A stretch of DNA of 64,000 nt from Thioalkalivibrio sp. AKL19 (GCF_000420165.1 NZ_ATUK01000010.1:310001-374000); one strand, 5' to 3'; numbered from the stretch's first letter, positions 25,207 to 34,259 are shown. A program made the numbers and translations. Notes: generated by a model not told the origin, from the sequence alone.

Positions 25207-25319
25207 GGCCCCAGGTGTGCCTCGATGAATCGGACTGGCCACTCGTCCCTTGAATACCTTCCCCAGAACCGACGCTCGCGTGGTCTAATCGGCCCTTCAT
25301 CCCCATACCAAAGCCCGCC

Positions 25320-25667
25320 ATGATCGCCGTAATCTTTGAAGTGGAACCGCATACGGAACGCAAGCAGGACTACCTGGATGCGGCCGCGAGTCTGCGCGAA
25401 CACCTGAAGGACGTCGACGGATTCCTCTCCATCGAGCGTTTCGAAAGCCTGAGCCAGCCGGGCAAGGTGCTGTCACTGTCTTTCTGGCGGGATGAAGCGG
25501 CCGTTCGGGAATGGCGCAACCTGGAGGAGCACCGCCAGGTGCAGGCGGCCGGGCGCGGCGGCATCTTTGCCGACTACCGGCTACGGGTAGCCGAGGTCGT
25601 GCGCGACTATGGCATGCACGACCGCGACCAGGCCCCGGACGACTCCCGCCGGGCCCACGGTTCCTGA
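25320..25667 (+). CDS. ABM-domain (antibiotic biosynthesis monooxygenase-like) protein
   Basis: The 115-residue protein has the ferredoxin-like ABM fold: AVIFEVEPHTERKQDYLDAA, then FLSIERFESLSQPGKVLSLS and FWRDEAAVREWRN. These small dimeric proteins act on quinones, heme or reactive metabolites. The substrate is unknown. The C-terminus is charged and probably flexible. Confidence 0.82.
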   Translation: MIAVIFEVEPHTERKQDYLDAAASLREHLKDVDGFLSIERFESLSQPGKVLSLSFWRDEAAVREWRNLEEHRQVQAAGRGGIFADYRLRVAEVVRDYGMHDRDQAPDDSRRAHGS

Positions 25668-25731
25668 CCCCCGTCAATCCACCAAACACGGCTGCGCGTG
25701 GGGCAAGGCTCCCCGATCGTGACAGCCCGCG

Positions 25732-27222
25732 TTAGTCCGGATCCCGCACGATGATGCGCCCTTCCATATAGGGGTGCGGGGCGCAGATATAGTTGTACGT
25801 ACCCGGCTCCGTCAGCGTGACGCTGTCGCTCTCGGCATGGCTCAGCATCGCCGTGGCGAACGACTGCGGGCCGCTCATGACGACGGCATTGTGCGCCCCC
25901 GAGGTCTCCCCGAGACCGTAGGTAAAGACGTCCTCGTTCACCCAGGTAACCTTGGTGCCCGATGCCACCTCGACGACCTTCGGATAGAAGGAATTGCCCT
26001 TCATTTCGATCACGACCTCGTCCACATCGTCCCCGAACCGGACCGGACGATCGGCTCGGGCGGGTACCGGGTTCGTCTCGGCCGCGGGGATACCGAACGG
26101 CGAAAGGATACGCCGGGCTTCACCGATCCGCTCCGCGCGCTCCCCCTCGTCGTAGGTGGGACCGTCGGCCAGGACCTCGGAGGGGGTATCCGCATCCGCA
26201 CGCGCGTCCAGCAATCCGATCGCCCCGCGGCTGGTGGCCCCGACGCCATGATCCAGCATGGTGTAGACGCCTTCCTCCGGGGGTATGCGGAACTCGATCA
26301 CCCAGGAGTCCGAGGGACCCGTGGTCACCGTCTGGCCCCCTGGCCACCGTGCTTCCGGGTGCCCCTGCCAGTACACGTAGTCCCAAACGATGCCGACGAT
26401 ATGGAAGGTCGACAGAAGATTGGGGCCGATATTCATGAAATACATGCGCACGTAGTCGCCCGGCCGGACGGGGATGGGGTTCTCCACGTAGCGGAACAGC
26501 TGGCCATTGAAGGCGGTGTAGCTGGCGTCGCCTTCCACCGCCTCCTTGCCGCTGGCGTACAGTTCGTGCTGCAACATGTACAGCTTCAGGTCCGGCTCCT
26601 GTCCCAGATCCGCCTCCAGCTGGTAGGACTTATCGCGGGGCTCGACCACGATCATCCCGTACTGGCCGAACATCACGTGCATCGGGATGGCGTGGCCCCC
26701 CGGGGCGCAGTGATACATGAAGACCCCCGGCGTGGTGGCACGGAAGGTCACCGACTTGGTCTGCCCGGGGAGGATGTGCCCGACGTGCTTCGAGGTCTGG
26801 GTATAGGCGGCATGGATCGAGGCGCCATGCATCACATCGCCGCTATTAGTGATCTCCATGCGCACGATGTCGCCCTCGGTCACCCGCAGCGTGGGTCCAG
26901 GCAGCTTCCCGTCGATCAGGAAGCCGTCGTAGACCACGCCCTGCCCGATGGGCACCTGCCCCTCGTCCAGGTCGATCCGGAACACATGGTCCGGCTCGGC
27001 ATCCTGGGAGACGTACCCGGTCGGGCGGGTCTCGAGGCCCTCGTCGCGCTCGATGATCTCGATAAAGTCGCTGTCGCCGAACAGCGCGCTGAAATCCGGC
27101 CCCGGTGTTGCCTGGGCCACGGGGGCCGCCCACCAAAGCACAACCAGGGCGAGCCACGCCATGCCGCGTGCAGCGACGTGGTCCCGGCCGGTGGGAGCTT
27201 GTACGCATTCCGTCTGTTTCAT
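25732..27222 (-). CDS. nirK: Copper nitrite reductase-like protein with C-terminal cupredoxin
   Basis: The 496-residue exported protein has a signal peptide ending near AQA. Two cupredoxin domains of NirK type follow (about residues 60-210 and 211-340). The type 1 copper site is in GVFMYHCAPGGHAIPMHVM, and type 2 histidines are likely in SIHAAYTQTS and MLDHGVGA, with the FHIVGIVWDYVYW block between. After a linker of about 70 residues a third, plastocyanin-like domain (about 405-496) has its own copper site in AHNAV and YICAPHPYMEGRI. NirK reduces nitrite to nitric oxide in the periplasm; the extra domain could feed it electrons. It is divergent from mscL. Confidence 0.85.
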   Translation of the reverse strand: MKQTECVQAPTGRDHVAARGMAWLALVVLWWAAPVAQATPGPDFSALFGDSDFIEIIERDEGLETRPTGYVSQDAEPDHVFRIDLDEGQVPIGQGVVYDGFLIDGKLPGPTLRVTEGDIVRMEITNSGDVMHGASIHAAYTQTSKHVGHILPGQTKSVTFRATTPGVFMYHCAPGGHAIPMHVMFGQYGMIVVEPRDKSYQLEADLGQEPDLKLYMLQHELYASGKEAVEGDASYTAFNGQLFRYVENPIPVRPGDYVRMYFMNIGPNLLSTFHIVGIVWDYVYWQGHPEARWPGGQTVTTGPSDSWVIEFRIPPEEGVYTMLDHGVGATSRGAIGLLDARADADTPSEVLADGPTYDEGERAERIGEARRILSPFGIPAAETNPVPARADRPVRFGDDVDEVVIEMKGNSFYPKVVEVASGTKVTWVNEDVFTYGLGETSGAHNAVVMSGPQSFATAMLSHAESDSVTLTEPGTYNYICAPHPYMEGRIIVRDPD

Positions 27223-27275
27223 GGAGAGCTCTCCTCAGGTTCGGACGGACAAAGTCCCGCCATATAACCTTTATA

Positions 27276-27295
27276 GCAGATACAGCTAAATCTGC
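27276..27295. promoter_or_regulatory. Candidate operator upstream of nirK
   Basis: GCAGAT and ATCTGC are perfect inverted 6-bp arms around an 8-base spacer. On the nirK strand a TATAAAGGTTATATG stretch, a plausible -10 region, follows directly. Position and shape would suit an NsrR- or NO-responsive regulator, but the match to the NsrR half-site is partial. Confidence 0.35.
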
Positions 27296-27456
27296 CGGCC
27301 GCCGGGAAACGGCGCGAGCCGAGCCAAGCGATCATCCGGATGCATGAGTGCGTGCGGGCGAGCGCCCGCGTTTGCCGAGGTTCTTCCCGGCACCGCCTCG
27401 CAACACCCCCACGCTGGCCTATAGATCGAACCGTAATCACCGACTGGAGACGAGGC

Positions 27457-27867
27457 ATGGGCATCGTGAACGAGTTCAAGCAGTTCGTGGCGCGTGGCAA
27501 CGTAGTGGACATGGCCGTGGGCGTCATCATCGGGCTGGCGTTCGGCCAGATCGTTTCGTCACTGGTTTCCGATGTGGTGATGCCGCCGATTGGCCTGCTG
27601 ATCGGCGGGGTCGATTTCTCCGATCTGATGATCGTGCTGCGCGAGGCGGAAAACGGCGTGGCAGCGGTCACGATCAATTACGGTACATTCATCAAGCGCG
27701 TGGTGGACTTCCTGATCATTGCCGCGGTGGTGTTTGCCGCCATCAAGATGATCGCCCGCCTCCAGCGCAAGGAGGAGGCAAAGCCCGCGGAACCCCCGGC
27801 CCCCAGCAACGAGGAAAAGCTGCTGGCCGAGATCCGCGATCTGCTGAAGACGCGCCGGGACAGCTGA
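27457..27867 (+). CDS. mscL: Large-conductance mechanosensitive channel
   Basis: The 136-residue inner-membrane protein has the MscL start [19 protein letters not shown] and the pore helix [20 protein letters not shown]. The second helix is [15 protein letters not shown], and the C-terminal bundle [13 protein letters not shown] closes the protein. It opens under hypo-osmotic shock to release solutes. Length is standard. It precedes an ABC exporter on the same strand. Confidence 0.95.
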   Translation: MGIVNEFKQFVARGNVVDMAVGVIIGLAFGQIVSSLVSDVVMPPIGLLIGGVDFSDLMIVLREAENGVAAVTINYGTFIKRVVDFLIIAAVVFAAIKMIARLQRKEEAKPAEPPAPSNEEKLLAEIRDLLKTRRDS

Positions 27868-27933
27868 CGGGAACGCCCGGAACCGGCACAACCCGAAGGC
27901 GTCTCAGCAAAAACAGGAAGACTGGAGACGAGT

Positions 27934-28902
27934 TTGGACAACGCCATCGAAGCGGAAGGTCTGGTTCGCGCCTTTGGCGCCACCCGGGCCGTGGACGGGG
28001 TGGACCTTCGGGTACCCTCCGGGCAGGTCCTGGGCCTGCTGGGTCCGAACGGGGCCGGCAAGACCACCGTGGTGCGCATGCTGGCCACGCTGCTCGCCCC
28101 GACTGCCGGTACGGCCCACGTTGGCGGCTTCGATATGGTCCGCGAAGCCGCTCGGGTGCGCGAGATCATCGGCCTGACGGGCCAGTACGCATCAGTGGAC
28201 GAGAAGCTGACCGGGCGCGAAAACCTGATCCTGATCGGCCGCCTGCTGGGCCTGAAACGCCGGGAGGCCCGGGCCCGCGCCGACGAATTGCTGGGAGACT
28301 TCGACCTGCGCGAGGCCGCAAATCGCCCCGCGCAGACCTATTCCGGAGGCATGCGGCGCCGACTGGATCTGGCCGCCAGCCTGGTAGGCCGGCCACGCAT
28401 CCTGTTCCTCGACGAACCCTCCACCGGCCTGGACCCGCGGGCCCGCCGCGATCTGTGGGAACGCGTGCGGCAACTGCAAGCCGGTGGCACCACCGTGCTG
28501 CTGACCACCCAGTACCTGGAGGAGGCCGATGCCCTGGCCGATACCATCGTGGTACTCGACCACGGCCGGGTCATCGCCAAGGGCACGGCCGCGGAACTGA
28601 AGGCGCGGGTCGGGGGCCGCACATTGTTCCTGGTGGTGGCCCACACGGAACAGGCCGCTGCCGCCGGCGACCGGGTGGCCGGGATCGTGGGCACGCAGCC
28701 CCGGGTGGACGGCGAGACCATCAGCGTGCCGGTATCCAACCCGTCGCTGCTGCCTGCGGTGCTGCGTGACCTCGACGCCGCCGGCATCGAGGTCGCGGAG
28801 CTGGGGCTGCGCGGCGCCAGCCTGGACGACGTGTTCCTGTCCCTGACCGGGCGCAGTGGAGCCAGCCGTGAAGAGCCCGGCGCCGGGGAGGACGCGGCAT
28901 GA
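27934..28902 (+). CDS. ABC exporter ATP-binding protein, DrrA type
   Basis: The 322-residue ATPase has Walker A GPNGAGKTTVVRML, signature YSGGMRRRLDLAASL, Walker B ILFLDEPSTGLDP and a C-terminal DrrA-like domain ending in LDDVFLSLTGR. It energises the permease that follows with a 4-base overlap. The family exports drugs, lipids or polysaccharides; the substrate is not known. The start is TTG at 27934, behind a GGAGA site. Confidence 0.9.
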   Translation: MDNAIEAEGLVRAFGATRAVDGVDLRVPSGQVLGLLGPNGAGKTTVVRMLATLLAPTAGTAHVGGFDMVREAARVREIIGLTGQYASVDEKLTGRENLILIGRLLGLKRREARARADELLGDFDLREAANRPAQTYSGGMRRRLDLAASLVGRPRILFLDEPSTGLDPRARRDLWERVRQLQAGGTTVLLTTQYLEEADALADTIVVLDHGRVIAKGTAAELKARVGGRTLFLVVAHTEQAAAAGDRVAGIVGTQPRVDGETISVPVSNPSLLPAVLRDLDAAGIEVAELGLRGASLDDVFLSLTGRSGASREEPGAGEDAA

Positions 28903-29666
28903 AAGCCATCGACCAGACCCTGGCGCTGGCCTGGCGCAGCCTGGTGCAGGTGCGCCGCAACCCGTGGGAGCTGGGCGACTACAGCATCCAGCCGATCCTG
29001 TTCCTGGTGCTGTTCCTGTTCGTGTTCGGCGGGGCCATTGCCGGCTCACCGGAGAACTACCTGGCGTTCGTGCTGCCGGGCGTGATCGTGATGAACATGC
29101 TTTTCGTCACCGTGTATGTCGGCCACGGCCTGAACACCGACCTGACCCGTGGCGTGTTCGACCGCTTCCGTGCCCTGCCCATCCCGCGCTGGGCGCCACT
29201 GGCCGGCCGCATCCTGGCGGACGTGGTCAAGCAGCTTTTGTGTATTGCGCTGTTGCTGGTGGTCGGGTATCTGCTGGGCTTTCGCCTGGAGACTTCATGG
29301 GCCCATCTACTGGCGATGGTGGCGCTGGTGCTGGCCTTCGCGGTGGCCTTCTCCTGGGTGATGGTGCTGGTGGGCGTGATCGCTCGCGACCCCGAGCATG
29401 TCCAGCTGTTCGGCTTTACCGCGCTGTTCCCGATCACCTTCGTCAGCTCCGCCTTCGTGCCCGTGGACACGATGCCGACGTGGCTGCAGGGCTTCGTGCA
29501 GGCCAACCCGGTATCGCTGCTGGCGGATGCCGCCCGCGGACTGATGAATGCCGATGGTCCGGCCCTGGAGCCGGCACTTGGGTCGCTGGCCTGGGCCCTG
29601 GGGATTGCGCTGGTGTTCGCGCCACTGTCGGTCTACATGCTCAACCGCCGCCTCGCGCGCGGCTAG
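28899..29666 (+). CDS. ABC-2 type permease, DrrB type
   Basis: The 255-residue protein has six membrane helices, an N-terminal segment LAWRSLVQVRRNPWELGDYS typical of DrrB, and the conserved late block FVSSAFVPVDTMPTWLQGF followed by NPVSLLADAARGL. It forms the membrane channel for the ATPase encoded just upstream. Substrate unknown. Confidence 0.9.
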   Translation: MKAIDQTLALAWRSLVQVRRNPWELGDYSIQPILFLVLFLFVFGGAIAGSPENYLAFVLPGVIVMNMLFVTVYVGHGLNTDLTRGVFDRFRALPIPRWAPLAGRILADVVKQLLCIALLLVVGYLLGFRLETSWAHLLAMVALVLAFAVAFSWVMVLVGVIARDPEHVQLFGFTALFPITFVSSAFVPVDTMPTWLQGFVQANPVSLLADAARGLMNADGPALEPALGSLAWALGIALVFAPLSVYMLNRRLARG

Positions 29667-29687
29667 CCCGGCATCCACCCCGGTCGT

Positions 29688-30728
29688 TCAGAACAGTTCG
29701 ATCTCGCCAGTCTGGATGCTGGAGGGCTCCACCGCACCTTCGGCCACCAGCCGGTCGTACAGGCAGACCCGGTTCTTGCCATGTGCCTTGGCGTAGTACA
29801 GGGCCTGGTCGGCCTCATCCAGCACAGCGCTAACGGTCTTGTAAGACTGCAACCGCGTCACGCCAATGCTGGTCGTGACACGACCGACCCGCGGCAAGGC
29901 ATAATCGGCGACCGCATCCTTGAGCCGTTCGAATGTGGCGACAGCCCGGTCGGCGCCGGCAATCTGGGCCAGGACGACGAACTCCTCGCCACCGAAACGA
30001 TAGATCAGGTCGTTGTCACGGAAGCTCTGCTGCAGCAGCCGGGCCAGCAGGATCAGGACTTCGTCTCCGTAGACGTGCCCAAAACTGTCATTGATCTTCT
30101 TGAAGTCATCAACATCGATGACGGCCACCCAGATCTGCGTTTCCTCGGGGCCGGGCTCGTGACGGCGATCGTCCGCAAGCCCGGGGCGGGTAACACTGCG
30201 CCCCATCGTCGCGAGGTCACGAAAGTTCGCGTCGAAGGTCTTGCGGTTGAGCAACCCAGTGAGCTCGTCGGTCTGCGCATCGTCGATCAAACGCACGAAA
30301 TTGCGGTAGACCGAGAGGAAGCTCTCGACCAGGAGTGTATCGAGCGACTCGTTACTTCCGTCGTCATCGAAAGAAAACACCAGACAGATACTGAATTCGT
30401 TGAGTCCGGACATGGGAAAGACCGAGACCCGAGAGCCGGATTCGTCGACATCCGCGACCGGCTGGCCAGTCGCCAATGCCCGTTCCAGCAACCCGGCGGG
30501 CGTGGGCTGATCCGCGGAATCAAACGGAACCGTCATCACGGCATCGTGCTTGCGATCGAACGAATGCAGGCTCCTGGGTCGCCCATCGGCCTTCAACTGA
30601 ATCGCCCAGATGCACGCAGACTCGTAAATGCCGTCCAGTGTCTTGAGCAGGCTGTACTCCAGACGCTGGGCATCGCGGTTGCCCGTCAGGTGGGCCAGTC
30701 CGTCAAGCAGGTCACGGCTACTGGGCAT
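29688..30728 (-). CDS. GGDEF-domain diguanylate cyclase
   Basis: The 346-residue soluble protein has an N-terminal GAF-like region (about residues 1-155) and a C-terminal GGDEF domain. The catalytic motif is GGEEF and the inhibitory RxxD site (RDND) lies five residues before it, so it should make cyclic di-GMP and be subject to product inhibition. Metal-binding VIDVDDFKKINDSFGH is intact. The ATG at 30728 was chosen because the upstream in-frame codons have no conserved look. The 290 bases upstream contain nothing I recognise. Confidence 0.88.
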   Translation of the reverse strand: MPSSRDLLDGLAHLTGNRDAQRLEYSLLKTLDGIYESACIWAIQLKADGRPRSLHSFDRKHDAVMTVPFDSADQPTPAGLLERALATGQPVADVDESGSRVSVFPMSGLNEFSICLVFSFDDDGSNESLDTLLVESFLSVYRNFVRLIDDAQTDELTGLLNRKTFDANFRDLATMGRSVTRPGLADDRRHEPGPEETQIWVAVIDVDDFKKINDSFGHVYGDEVLILLARLLQQSFRDNDLIYRFGGEEFVVLAQIAGADRAVATFERLKDAVADYALPRVGRVTTSIGVTRLQSYKTVSAVLDEADQALYYAKAHGKNRVCLYDRLVAEGAVEPSSIQTGEIELF

Positions 30729-31018
30729 GGCGTGGATCCCGTGGATTCGGTGAGGGCCGCGGGCACCCCGGTTCGATCGTCCGGGGTGCCCGCGGCGCGA
30801 AATCACTTTGCGCAAATGCCGCCGGGCAGCGCGCGAACCTGGGACACTGCCCCGCCCACAAGGTTTCCCGACGGAGCAACGCCCGAATTTCGAACTTCAT
30901 GATAGTCGAAAAGCACGGCGCCGAGCGAAGGGCTTCACTCGAGGAGGTAGCTGGAGGCAAAGCAGTCGTCGCCTCCCTGCGACGACAAGAAAGGACCCGT
31001 GTGAGGGCCGGCGGGAAC

Positions 31019-31519
31019 TCAGTAGACGGGGACCAGTGCGTAGCCCTGGTTCTGGTAGCCCATGACGGCGATGAACCCACTGCGGACCGGCTGGATGGGC
31101 TCCAGCACCTGGTCGTTGTCCACCCCGTAGGCGCGGGTCGCGGCGGCGCAGACCTCCATCTTCACACCCAGCTCATCGAGGCGGTCGACGGCCTTGGCGA
31201 TCTCTTCCAGGGTGTCGCCGTGGTCGATGGCGATCTCCGGCTCGGGGTCGGTGGTGATGAACTTCACCGCCTCGGCGATGAAGACCATGCGCAGATCGGG
31301 CTCCACGCCCTCCTTGAGCAGGTTCTCGTGGTTGGTGGCGATGCCGCGCAAGTAGGCCAGCATCACGTTGGGATCGGACTTGCGCATGTCGTAGACCGCC
31401 CGCATGGTCTCGATGCCCTGGGTCGCCTCGCGGTTGTCCAGGCCCTCGGCGGCGGCCGTGGACGCCAGACCGAGCGGCAGCAGCAGGGCCACAAGCAGGA
31501 TCACTATTCGGTTTCGCAT
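31019..31519 (-). CDS. Exported DsrE-family protein
   Basis: The 166-residue precursor has a signal peptide (cleavage near AAAEG). The mature domain has a DsrE/F-like fold, with a conserved cysteine in KMEVCAAATRAYGV (about residue 126) and the end block GFIAVMGYQNQGYALVPVY. DsrE-type proteins bind sulfur on such a cysteine. A periplasmic location sets it apart from the cytoplasmic DsrEFH complex. It is the second of a tandem pair with the gene at 31590-32081. GAGGAG precedes the ATG. Confidence 0.8.
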   Translation of the reverse strand: MRNRIVILLVALLLPLGLASTAAAEGLDNREATQGIETMRAVYDMRKSDPNVMLAYLRGIATNHENLLKEGVEPDLRMVFIAEAVKFITTDPEPEIAIDHGDTLEEIAKAVDRLDELGVKMEVCAAATRAYGVDNDQVLEPIQPVRSGFIAVMGYQNQGYALVPVY

Positions 31520-31589
31520 GGATACTCCTCCTTTCGTGGTTTAGGTCCGGGGGTCTCGTCCCCGGACTCGGAGCCTGAATCACTCGGAC

Positions 31590-32081
31590 TCAGTAGATGG
31601 GGATGACCGCGTAGCCCTGCGCCTGATAGCCGGTCAGGGAGACGAAGGTGTTGCGCACCGGTTCGATGCCGGGTAGCAGCTCGCCATGTTCGACCCCGAA
31701 CAGCCGGGTGGCCACGGCACAGGACTCCATGCGAACGCCCTTCTCCTTCAACGCAGCCACGTGCTCCTCGATGGCGTCGAGGTGGTCAAACTCGGTCAGA
31801 TCGAAGCGTTCGCGGTCCTCGGACACCATGGTCACGGCCCGCCCGCGAAACGCCAGAATCATGTCCGGCTCGACACCTTGATCGGTCAGGTCGTCAAAGG
31901 TCTCGCGAATCACCATCAGATATAGCGCCAGCATCTCCGGGTCATTGTTGTTCAAGTCGAACACCACCCGGCCCTGTTCAACACCCTCCAGGGCCCGGGC
32001 ATCGGTGGGGGTATCGGCCTGGACGCTCAAGGCGGACAGGGACAAGGCAAACAGCAGGAACAGGGAAGCAACGATTTTCAT
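31590..32081 (-). CDS. Exported DsrE-family protein (paralogue)
   Basis: The 163-residue precursor has a signal peptide ending near VQA. It resembles its downstream neighbour over the whole length: the cysteine block RMESCAVATRLFGV, and the end FVSLTGYQAQGYAVIPIY. The pair probably arose by duplication. Sulfur binding is inferred from family. It lies 29 bases behind the TetR-type gene on the same strand and is likely co-transcribed with it. Confidence 0.8.
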   Translation of the reverse strand: MKIVASLFLLFALSLSALSVQADTPTDARALEGVEQGRVVFDLNNNDPEMLALYLMVIRETFDDLTDQGVEPDMILAFRGRAVTMVSEDRERFDLTEFDHLDAIEEHVAALKEKGVRMESCAVATRLFGVEHGELLPGIEPVRNTFVSLTGYQAQGYAVIPIY

Positions 32082-32110
32082 GGGGGCTCTCCTTCGTGGT
32101 GGAAGCGGGG

Positions 32111-32722
32111 TTACGGGTTGTCCGCGGGGGTCATGACAATGGCGCGCCAGGCGGCCTCCTGCGTCTCGGCCAGGTAGTGCGCCAGCGGTTGCTCCAGGAC
32201 ACCGTCGAGGTGCAGGTGCAGCAGGCGGATCGCGCCGCCGAACGCGGCGGTGGCGGCCACGGGTACCTCCATCGGGCGAACTTCGCCGTTCTGAATGCCC
32301 TGCTCGATGCACTCGCGCATGCGCTGGAACGGCTGCGAGGAACACACCGGCGGCTCGTCCGGAAGAAACTCGCGGTGGCGCGCCTCCAGCACGAAGCGCA
32401 GGGTCTGAGGGGCCACGATCGCGGCCTCGAACAGGAACGCGATAATCCCGTCACAGCGCGCACGGCAGTCACTCTCGCGCTCCATCACCTCGGCCAGGCC
32501 GGCGTCCATGCGTTGCAGCAGGTCGTCGTACAGCGCCTTGGCCAGCGCCTCCTTGTTGCCGAAGTGGTGATAGATCGAGCCAATGGAGACCCCGGCCTGG
32601 CGACGGATGTCATGGATGGAGGTATTGAAATAGCCATCACGACTGAACCGCTCCAGGGCGGTATCCAGCACGAGCTTGCGCAGTGCGGCACCGCGCACCG
32701 ATTGCTTTGGGTTTTCCGTCAT
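32111..32722 (-). CDS. TetR-family transcriptional regulator
   Basis: The 203-residue protein has an N-terminal TetR helix-turn-helix (TSIHDIRRQAGVSIGSIYHH, about residues 34-53) and a helical ligand-binding domain. It is first in a run with two exported DsrE genes and may control them and itself; a CGAACGTTCG palindrome lies 14 bases upstream of its start. The ligand is unknown. Confidence 0.9.
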   Translation of the reverse strand: MTENPKQSVRGAALRKLVLDTALERFSRDGYFNTSIHDIRRQAGVSIGSIYHHFGNKEALAKALYDDLLQRMDAGLAEVMERESDCRARCDGIIAFLFEAAIVAPQTLRFVLEARHREFLPDEPPVCSSQPFQRMRECIEQGIQNGEVRPMEVPVAATAAFGGAIRLLHLHLDGVLEQPLAHYLAETQEAAWRAIVMTPADNP

Positions 32723-32736
32723 CACCACAACCGAAC

Positions 32737-32746
32737 CGAACGTTCG
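32737..32746. promoter_or_regulatory. Candidate TetR operator
   Basis: CGAACGTTCG is a perfect 10-bp palindrome, set in GAACCGAACGTTCGTTC, which extends the symmetry imperfectly. It lies just upstream of the TetR-type start, where an autoregulatory site is expected. Confidence 0.4.
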
Positions 32747-32889
32747 TTCTAATTTAGCGCGAACATATGCGAAACGCCATACGCCGGCCACGAGACATCG
32801 CGGAAAAACGAGCGAGCCCATGCGCTGCACAGGCCCGATCAATACCCTGGAGGGGGCGGGCCGCCGATGGGAGGCCCGGATTATGGATG

Positions 32890-32922
32890 GAGATTGCTTC
32901 GCTGCGCTCGCGATGACCGGGT
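32890..32922. repeat. Half copy of a dispersed repeat
   Basis: GAGATTGCTTCGCTGCGCTC followed by GCGATGACCGGG resembles the right arm of the repeat at 11872-11994. No inverted partner is seen nearby. Confidence 0.5.
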
Positions 32923-32942
32923 CACCGCACCCGGATTGCGGT

Positions 32943-34259
32943 TCAGAAGTCCTCGAACTCCATGGCGCGGAAGACGCGGCCGGCGTTCTGGCGGTGCAGT
33001 TCGCCGTAGGTGTCCAGGTGACGGTAAGCGGTCTGGTCGATGTTGTAGGCATCGTTCAACGTGCCGCCCTCGTCCAGGATGCGCTGGACTTCTCCGCGCA
33101 GATACACGAGGTAATCGTGCGTGTAGCGCCGGAGCACATCGAAGTCACTCACGGGGTCGCCGTGGCCCGGGATGATGTAGTCGGCATCCAGGGCCTCCAG
33201 TTCGTGCCAGGTCTCGATCCAGCCGGCGGTGTCGGTGTACTCGAAGATCGGGAGCATGCGCTGGTGAAAGGCCAGGTCGCCGGTAATGAGCGCCTTGCGC
33301 TCGGGCGCCCAGATGGCGATATCGCCCGGGGCATGGCCCGGGCCGAGATAGCGGACCTGGATGGTCTCGCCACCCATGTCCAGGTCCAGGCGGGTGGCGA
33401 AAGTGACATCCGGCGTGCCCAGCTCGGTCATGAAGGACTTGTCGCGGGTGCGATTGGCCGCGCCCTCCAGGCTGGCCTGGCCGTTGGCCTCGATCTCGCG
33501 CCAGGCATCCTTGTGGGCGATCACCGTGGCGCCCTGCTCCTGCCAGTAGGTCATGCCGAGCATGGCATGGCCCTGGGCGTTCTCCAGCACCACGTATTTC
33601 ACTGGCTGGTCGGTGATCTTCCGGATCTCCTCGTGCAGTGATTTGGCCAGCAGGTAGTTGTCGCCGGCGTTCATCACCACCACGCCGTCCTCGGTGATGA
33701 TGAACGACAGGTTGTTGTTGTGGCCGGAATTCTCGTAGGTGGAGGGCTGAGTCGCGCCAATCGCGGACCACACACCGTCGGTTACCTTTTGCGGGCGATC
33801 GTAGAGGAACGAGTCCCGCGCCTTGTCCAGCACGTACAGCGGCAGGCCCGCGTCCTGCCACTCGAAGAAGCCACCGGGATAGTTCTGCACGTTGGTGTAG
33901 CCCATCTGCTGCAGGGTCTGCGCGGCGGCCACGCTGCGCAGGTTCTGGCCGCAGTAGACGACAATCGGGGTGTCCTTGTCCGGGATCTCGCCGGGGGCCT
34001 CGAACTCGATCCAGCCACGCGGGATATTGAGCGTCTCGCTGGAACGGATCTGCCCGCCGGTGTGCTCGATCTCGGTGCGGGTGCGCACATCAATCACCAC
34101 GTGGTCCGGCTCGCTGGCGATCCACTCCTGCAGGCCCTCCTTGTCGATGTTGGTGATCTCGGCGTTGGCCGCCTCCAGCAGCGTATCGCCCGTCAGTTCC
34201 TCGGCCTGCGCGGTACTACCCACCGCGGCAAGGGCCAGCCCCAGCCAGATCGCTCGCAT
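32943..34259 (-). CDS. Exported rhodanese / metallo-beta-lactamase-fold fusion
   Basis: The 438-residue precursor has a signal peptide (cleavage near AQAEE), a rhodanese domain (about residues 35-140) with active loop CGQNLRS, and a metallo-beta-lactamase-like domain (about 160-400). The usual zinc motif HxHxDH is replaced: the aligned stretch reads VLENAQGHAMLGM. Later motifs GPGHAPGDIAIW, LITGDLAFH and YIIPGHGDP are kept. Relatives with both domains handle persulfides or act in sulfur oxidation; here metal binding may be altered or lost. AAGGGAGA precedes ATG 34259. Confidence 0.82.
   Translation of the reverse strand: MRAIWLGLALAAVGSTAQAEELTGDTLLEAANAEITNIDKEGLQEWIASEPDHVVIDVRTRTEIEHTGGQIRSSETLNIPRGWIEFEAPGEIPDKDTPIVVYCGQNLRSVAAAQTLQQMGYTNVQNYPGGFFEWQDAGLPLYVLDKARDSFLYDRPQKVTDGVWSAIGATQPSTYENSGHNNNLSFIITEDGVVVMNAGDNYLLAKSLHEEIRKITDQPVKYVVLENAQGHAMLGMTYWQEQGATVIAHKDAWREIEANGQASLEGAANRTRDKSFMTELGTPDVTFATRLDLDMGGETIQVRYLGPGHAPGDIAIWAPERKALITGDLAFHQRMLPIFEYTDTAGWIETWHELEALDADYIIPGHGDPVSDFDVLRRYTHDYLVYLRGEVQRILDEGGTLNDAYNIDQTAYRHLDTYGELHRQNAGRVFRAMEFEDF

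Noticed and set aside
30729-31018. A gene or RNA in the gap between the GGDEF and DsrE genes
   Set aside because: No coding frame, hairpin with T-tract or known RNA motif was recognised.
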